A stretch of 64,000 bases of DNA, taken from NCBI RefSeq assembly GCF_018638295.1, contig NZ_JABTTS010000030.1, positions 17,336 through 81,335 of the forward strand, read 5' to 3'. Of this stretch, positions 60,722 to 64,000 are shown piece after piece (position 1 is the first letter of the stretch; the number at the start of each line of letters is the position of its first letter). The DNA is from Streptomyces sp. CHD11. Its GTDB lineage: Bacteria; Actinomycetota; Actinomycetes; Streptomycetales; Streptomycetaceae. Both the position numbers and the translations under genes were made by a program. The notes beneath the pieces were generated by a model. It did no database searches. It had not been told where the DNA came from and saw only the letters and a program-made list of their open reading frames with translations.

Positions 60722-61683
60722 ACGTCATCGCCCTCGATGTGGGCGGCACTGGGATGAAGGCCGCCCTGGTCGGGGCGGACGGCGGGCTGCTGCATCAGGC
60801 CCGCCGGCCCACCGGCCGCGAACGCGGCCCGGACGCGGTGGTCGCGGACATCCTCGACTTCGCGGCGGAACTGCACGCCCACGGCATCAGCCGGTACGGC
60901 ACACCCGCGGCCGCGGCCGGCGTCGCCGTCCCCGGCATCATCGACGAGGCGGAGGGCGTCGCCGTCTACGCCGCCAACCTCGGCTGGCGCGACATCCCGC
61001 TGCGCGCCCTGCTCACCGAGCGACTCGGCGGCATCCCCGTTGCCCTGGGCCACGACGTACGCACCGGTGGTCTCGCGGAGGGCCGTATCGGAGCCGGACA
61101 CGGCGCCGACCGCTTCCTGTTCGTGGCGCTGGGCACCGGTATCGCGGGTGCCATCGGCATCGACGGCCGGGTGGAGGCCGGAGCGCACGGCTTCGCCGGC
61201 GAGATCGGCCACATCGTCGTACGGCCCGGAGGCGCCCCCTGTCCGTGCGGGCAGCGCGGTTGTCTGGAGCGGTCCGCGTCCGCGTCCGCGGTGAGCGAGG
61301 CGTGGGCCGCGGCCTGCGGCGACCCGGGCGCGGACGCGGCGGACTGCGCGAAGGCCGTCGAGTCCGGTGACGTACGGGCCCGTCAGGTGTGGCAGGAGGC
61401 GGTGGACGCGCTCGCCGACGGGGTGGTCACCGCCCTGACCCTGCTGGACCCCCGGGTGCTGATCATCGGTGGCGGGCTCGCCGAGGCGGGGGAAACCTTG
61501 TTCACACCACTCCGTGAGGCCGTCCGGCGGCGGATCACCTTCCAGAAGGAACCGTCCCTGGTCCCCGCGGCTCTCGGGGACACCGCCGGATGCCTGGGCG
61601 CGGGACTGCTCGCCCGGGACCTGATCGACGACGACAGCACCCACCTCTCGTACTCCTCACACCCCTCGGAGGTAACCACCTGA
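60715..61683 (+). CDS. nagK: N-acetylglucosamine kinase (ROK family)
   Basis: 322 aa from the GTG at 60715. ROK sugar kinase: N-terminal ATP motif ALDVGGTGMKAAL at residues 5-17, GALGTGI-type segment FVALGTGIAGAIG near 140 and the zinc motif CPCGQRGC near 180. Together with nagA it corresponds to the nagKA operon known from S. coelicolor (DasR regulon). Stop overlaps the nagA start. Exact sugar specificity (GlcNAc versus others) is inferred from context. Confidence 0.88.
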   Translation: MKHVIALDVGGTGMKAALVGADGGLLHQARRPTGRERGPDAVVADILDFAAELHAHGISRYGTPAAAAGVAVPGIIDEAEGVAVYAANLGWRDIPLRALLTERLGGIPVALGHDVRTGGLAEGRIGAGHGADRFLFVALGTGIAGAIGIDGRVEAGAHGFAGEIGHIVVRPGGAPCPCGQRGCLERSASASAVSEAWAAACGDPGADAADCAKAVESGDVRARQVWQEAVDALADGVVTALTLLDPRVLIIGGGLAEAGETLFTPLREAVRRRITFQKEPSLVPAALGDTAGCLGAGLLARDLIDDDSTHLSYSSHPSEVTT

Positions 61684-62867
61684 TGGCCCCCACCAAGGTT
61701 CTCGCCGGTGCCCGGGTGGTCCTGCCCGCCGGGACCGTGGACGACGGCCGCGTGATCGTCGAGGGCACGCGGATCGCGGGTGGGGGTCCCCCCGGGCCGG
61801 GGACCGCCGGAGGTCCGGCGGAGGCGCCCGCCGACGCCGAGTCGGTCGACCTCTCCGGGCACTGGCTGGTGCCCGGCTTCGTCGATATCCACAACCACGG
61901 CGGCGGCGGTGCGTCGTTCGCCGGCGGCACCGCCGAGGACGTCCTCAAGGGCGTGCACACCCACCGCGCGCACGGCACCACCACGGTGGTCGCCTCCGCC
62001 GTCACCGGCGAACTGGACTTTCTCGCCCGGCACGCCGGGATGCTGGCGGAGCTGGCCCAGCAGGGCGACATCGCCGGCATCCACTTCGAGGGGCCGTTCA
62101 TCTCGCCCTGCCGCAAAGGCGCGCACAACGAGCGGCTGCTGCGCGACCCCGACCCGGCCGAGGTGCGCAAGCTGGTCGACGCGGCGCACGGGCAGGCGAG
62201 GATGATGACGCTGGCCACCGAGCTGCCGGGCGGCCTGGACTCCGTACGGCTGCTCGCCGAGCACGGGGTGATCGCGGCCGTCGGGCACACGGACGCCACG
62301 TACGAGCAGACGCTGCGGGCCATCGACGCCGGCGCGACCGTCGCCACCCACCTCTTCAACGCCATGCCGCCGCTCGGCCACCGCGCCCCGGGCCCGGTCA
62401 CCGCGCTCCTCGAGGACGAACGGGTCACCGTCGAGCTGATCAACGACGGCACGCATCTGCATCCGGCCGCGCTCCGGCTCGCCTTCCACCATGCCGGGCG
62501 CGACCGGGTCGCCTTCATCACCGACGCGATGGACGCGGCCGGGTTCGGCGACGGCCGCTACATGCTGGGCCCGATGGAGGTCGAGGTCGCGGACGGGGTG
62601 GCCCGGCTGGTGGAGGGCGGCTCGATCGCCGGTTCCACGCTCACCCTGGACCGCGCCTTCAAGCGGGCGGTGACGGTGGACGGGCTGCCCGTCGGGGACG
62701 TCGTCGCGGCGCTCTCCGCCAACCCCGCGCGGCTGCTCGGCCTGGACGACCGGATCGGCTCCCTGGAACCCGGAAAGGACGCCGACCTGGTGGTTCTGGA
62801 CAGCGGGTTCGATCTGGTGGGTGTGATGCGCCGGGGGGAATGGGTGGTCGATCCCCGACTGGCCTGA
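61683..62867 (+). CDS. nagA: N-acetylglucosamine-6-phosphate deacetylase
   Basis: 394 aa from the ATG that overlaps the nagK stop (TGATG); GGAGG lies upstream. Amidohydrolase that converts GlcNAc-6-P to GlcN-6-P. Metal-binding His70 and His72 (DIHNHGGGG), Glu in HFEGPFISP, HTDATYEQ and ATHLFNAMPPLGHR, and catalytic Asp in FITDAMDAAG are all present. Receives GlcNAc-6-P from NagK and from MurQ. An insertion rich in Gly/Pro (residues 34-50) near the start is slightly unusual. Confidence 0.94.
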   Translation: MAPTKVLAGARVVLPAGTVDDGRVIVEGTRIAGGGPPGPGTAGGPAEAPADAESVDLSGHWLVPGFVDIHNHGGGGASFAGGTAEDVLKGVHTHRAHGTTTVVASAVTGELDFLARHAGMLAELAQQGDIAGIHFEGPFISPCRKGAHNERLLRDPDPAEVRKLVDAAHGQARMMTLATELPGGLDSVRLLAEHGVIAAVGHTDATYEQTLRAIDAGATVATHLFNAMPPLGHRAPGPVTALLEDERVTVELINDGTHLHPAALRLAFHHAGRDRVAFITDAMDAAGFGDGRYMLGPMEVEVADGVARLVEGGSIAGSTLTLDRAFKRAVTVDGLPVGDVVAALSANPARLLGLDDRIGSLEPGKDADLVVLDSGFDLVGVMRRGEWVVDPRLA

Positions 62868-62986
62868 TCCGTCCCCCGGCCGACGGACGGTGGCCTGTCC
62901 GAGGGGTGGGCCGACCGCCGTCCGTTTGGCATGATCGTGCCGCCAGGACAGATGAAGGCGCGGGCACAAGGGGGGAGGCCGGTCCG

Positions 62987-63916
62987 GTGATCCTGACGGT
63001 CACGCTGAACACCGCTCTCGACATCACCTACCGCATACCGTCCTTGCGGGCGGGCTCCTCCCACCGGGTCTCCGAGGTGACGGAACGCCCCGGCGGCAAG
63101 GGGGTCAACGTGGCCCGGGTGCTCGCCGCCCTCGGCCACGAGGTGACGGTCACCGGCTTCTCGGGCGGTACGACGGGACGCATCCTGCGCGACCGCCTCA
63201 CCGAGGTCCCGCACCTGACGGACGCGCTGGTCCCGGTCGCCGGCACCACCCGGCGCACCGTCGCCGTCGTCGACGAACGCTCCGGCGACACCACCCAGCT
63301 CAACGAGCCCGGCCCCGCCGTCGGCCACGCCGAGTGGTCCGCGTTCCAGGAGGTCTACCAGGACCTGCTGACCTCCGCCTCGGCGGTGGCCCTGTGCGGC
63401 AGTCTGCCCCCGGGAGTTCCGGTCGGCGCGTACGCGGCGCTGATCCGTACCGCCCGCGCGGCCGGGGTGCCGGCGCTCCTCGACACCAGCGGCGCGGCCC
63501 TGCGCCGGGGTGTCGCCGGCCGGCCCGACATCGTCAAGCCCAACGCCGGCGAACTGGCCGAACTCACCGGCTCCCACGAGCCGCTCCGCGCCACCCAGGA
63601 CGCCCGCCGCCGAGGCGCCGGCACGGTGGTCGCCTCCCTGGGGCCCGAGGGTCTCCTCGCCGTCACCCCCGACGCCCGCTGGCGCGCCGTTCCGCCCGCC
63701 GGCCTCCACGGCAACCCGACCGGCGCCGGCGACTCGGCGGTCGCCGGCATCCTCTCCGCCCTGGTGGAACGACGTCCCTGGCCCGACCGCCTCTCCCGCG
63801 CGGTGGCCCTCTCCGCGGCGACGGTCCTCGCCCCGACGGCCGGCGAGTTCGACCGGACGGCCTACGAGGAGCTGCTGACCGGCGTCACGGTGACCCGGGA
63901 CGCGGACGCGGCCTAG
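62987..63916 (+). CDS. PfkB-family sugar-phosphate kinase (1-phosphofructokinase-like)
   Basis: 309 aa from the GTG at 62987 with GGGGGAGG upstream. Ribokinase/PfkB fold: TLNTALDITY at the N-terminus (as in LacC and FruK), RPGGKGVNVAR near residue 32 and the C-terminal signature GNPTGAGDSA near 243 with the catalytic Asp. Resembles 1-phosphofructokinase and tagatose-6-phosphate kinase. It follows nagA by about 120 bases and may act on a hexose phosphate from amino-sugar catabolism. Substrate not certain. Confidence 0.88.
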   Translation: MILTVTLNTALDITYRIPSLRAGSSHRVSEVTERPGGKGVNVARVLAALGHEVTVTGFSGGTTGRILRDRLTEVPHLTDALVPVAGTTRRTVAVVDERSGDTTQLNEPGPAVGHAEWSAFQEVYQDLLTSASAVALCGSLPPGVPVGAYAALIRTARAAGVPALLDTSGAALRRGVAGRPDIVKPNAGELAELTGSHEPLRATQDARRRGAGTVVASLGPEGLLAVTPDARWRAVPPAGLHGNPTGAGDSAVAGILSALVERRPWPDRLSRAVALSAATVLAPTAGEFDRTAYEELLTGVTVTRDADAA

Positions 63917-64000
63917 CTAGGCCCCCGATTCCCCCGTGAGCCAGAACTGGTCGAGGACGGCGTTGCACTTGTTGCCCTCGTTGCAGACGAGCTCGATGGT
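63917..64000 (-). CDS. 3' end of an unidentified minus-strand gene
   Basis: The minus strand encodes TIELVCNEGNKCNAVLDQFW, then LTGESGA and TAG. Only the last 27 residues are in the window. Two cysteines five residues apart suggest an extracytoplasmic, disulfide-bonded domain, possibly a carbohydrate-binding or hydrolase end. I cannot name it. It converges directly with the pfkB-type gene; both stop codons lie within CTAGCTAG. Confidence 0.5.
   Translation of the reverse strand, partial: TIELVCNEGNKCNAVLDQFWLTGESGA

Overview
The base composition (very high GC, codon third positions almost always G or C, GTG/TTG starts) and the gene content point to a Streptomyces chromosome arm-proximal or core region. 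Gene order and sequence are very close to what I recall for Streptomyces coelicolor relatives. Nearly every base is occupied by ordinary chromosomal genes. I see no prophage, IS element, CRISPR array, rRNA or tRNA gene.

Left part (1-30.4 kb). A two-gene redox operon on the minus strand (NuoF-like flavoprotein fused to a ferredoxin, plus a ferric-reductase-like haem membrane protein) is followed by leuS, which has a leucine leader peptide and an intrinsic terminator upstream. Then come a coiled-coil membrane protein, degV, comEA-comEC, an arylamine N-acetyltransferase, holA, rpsT (minus), lepA, a long-chain acyl-CoA ligase, an orphan DUF397 protein, a small secreted I36-like protein, a SpoIIE/HATPase/GAF phosphatase, hemW (with an abnormal 3' end), a DUF3097 protein, an MBL-fold hydrolase, the CIRCE-controlled hrcA-dnaJ pair, a nitronate monooxygenase and rsmE.

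Middle part (30.4-50.7 kb). A dispersed intergenic repeat directly follows rsmE, and the usual HIT/phoH/ybeY genes do not; I infer a possible rearrangement boundary. Next are a HAAS-type membrane protein, an XPB-partner protein and XPB helicase, a decayed ABC-permease/regulator locus, an aldo/keto reductase with a divergent MmyB-type regulator, a HelD-type helicase, cutC, two mycothiol-isomerase-like proteins (one fused to a GNAT domain) around an HD hydrolase, small hypotheticals, an RpiR regulator with murQ, and a DHA2 drug efflux protein.

Right part (50.7-64 kb). Orphan groEL with two CIRCE elements, a cold-shock gene, a SAM-riboswitch-controlled threonine-synthase-like gene followed by a CysO-like sulfur carrier, gpgS, otsA-otsB, a DUF3263 protein, and an amino-sugar block (sugar-binding lipoprotein, ROK kinase, nagA, pfkB-type kinase) with tandem DasR-like sites between the divergent genes. 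The minus-strand gene entering at the right edge is partial.

How the genes connect. murQ, the ROK kinase and nagA together describe recycling of MurNAc-6-P and GlcNAc to GlcN-6-P. gpgS, otsA and otsB make compatible solutes. hrcA, dnaJ and groEL form one CIRCE regulon. The most intriguing unit is the SAM riboswitch plus ThrC-like enzyme plus thiocarboxylate-type carrier. It reads as a possible O-phosphohomoserine-to-homocysteine route, analogous to CysM/CysO for cysteine.
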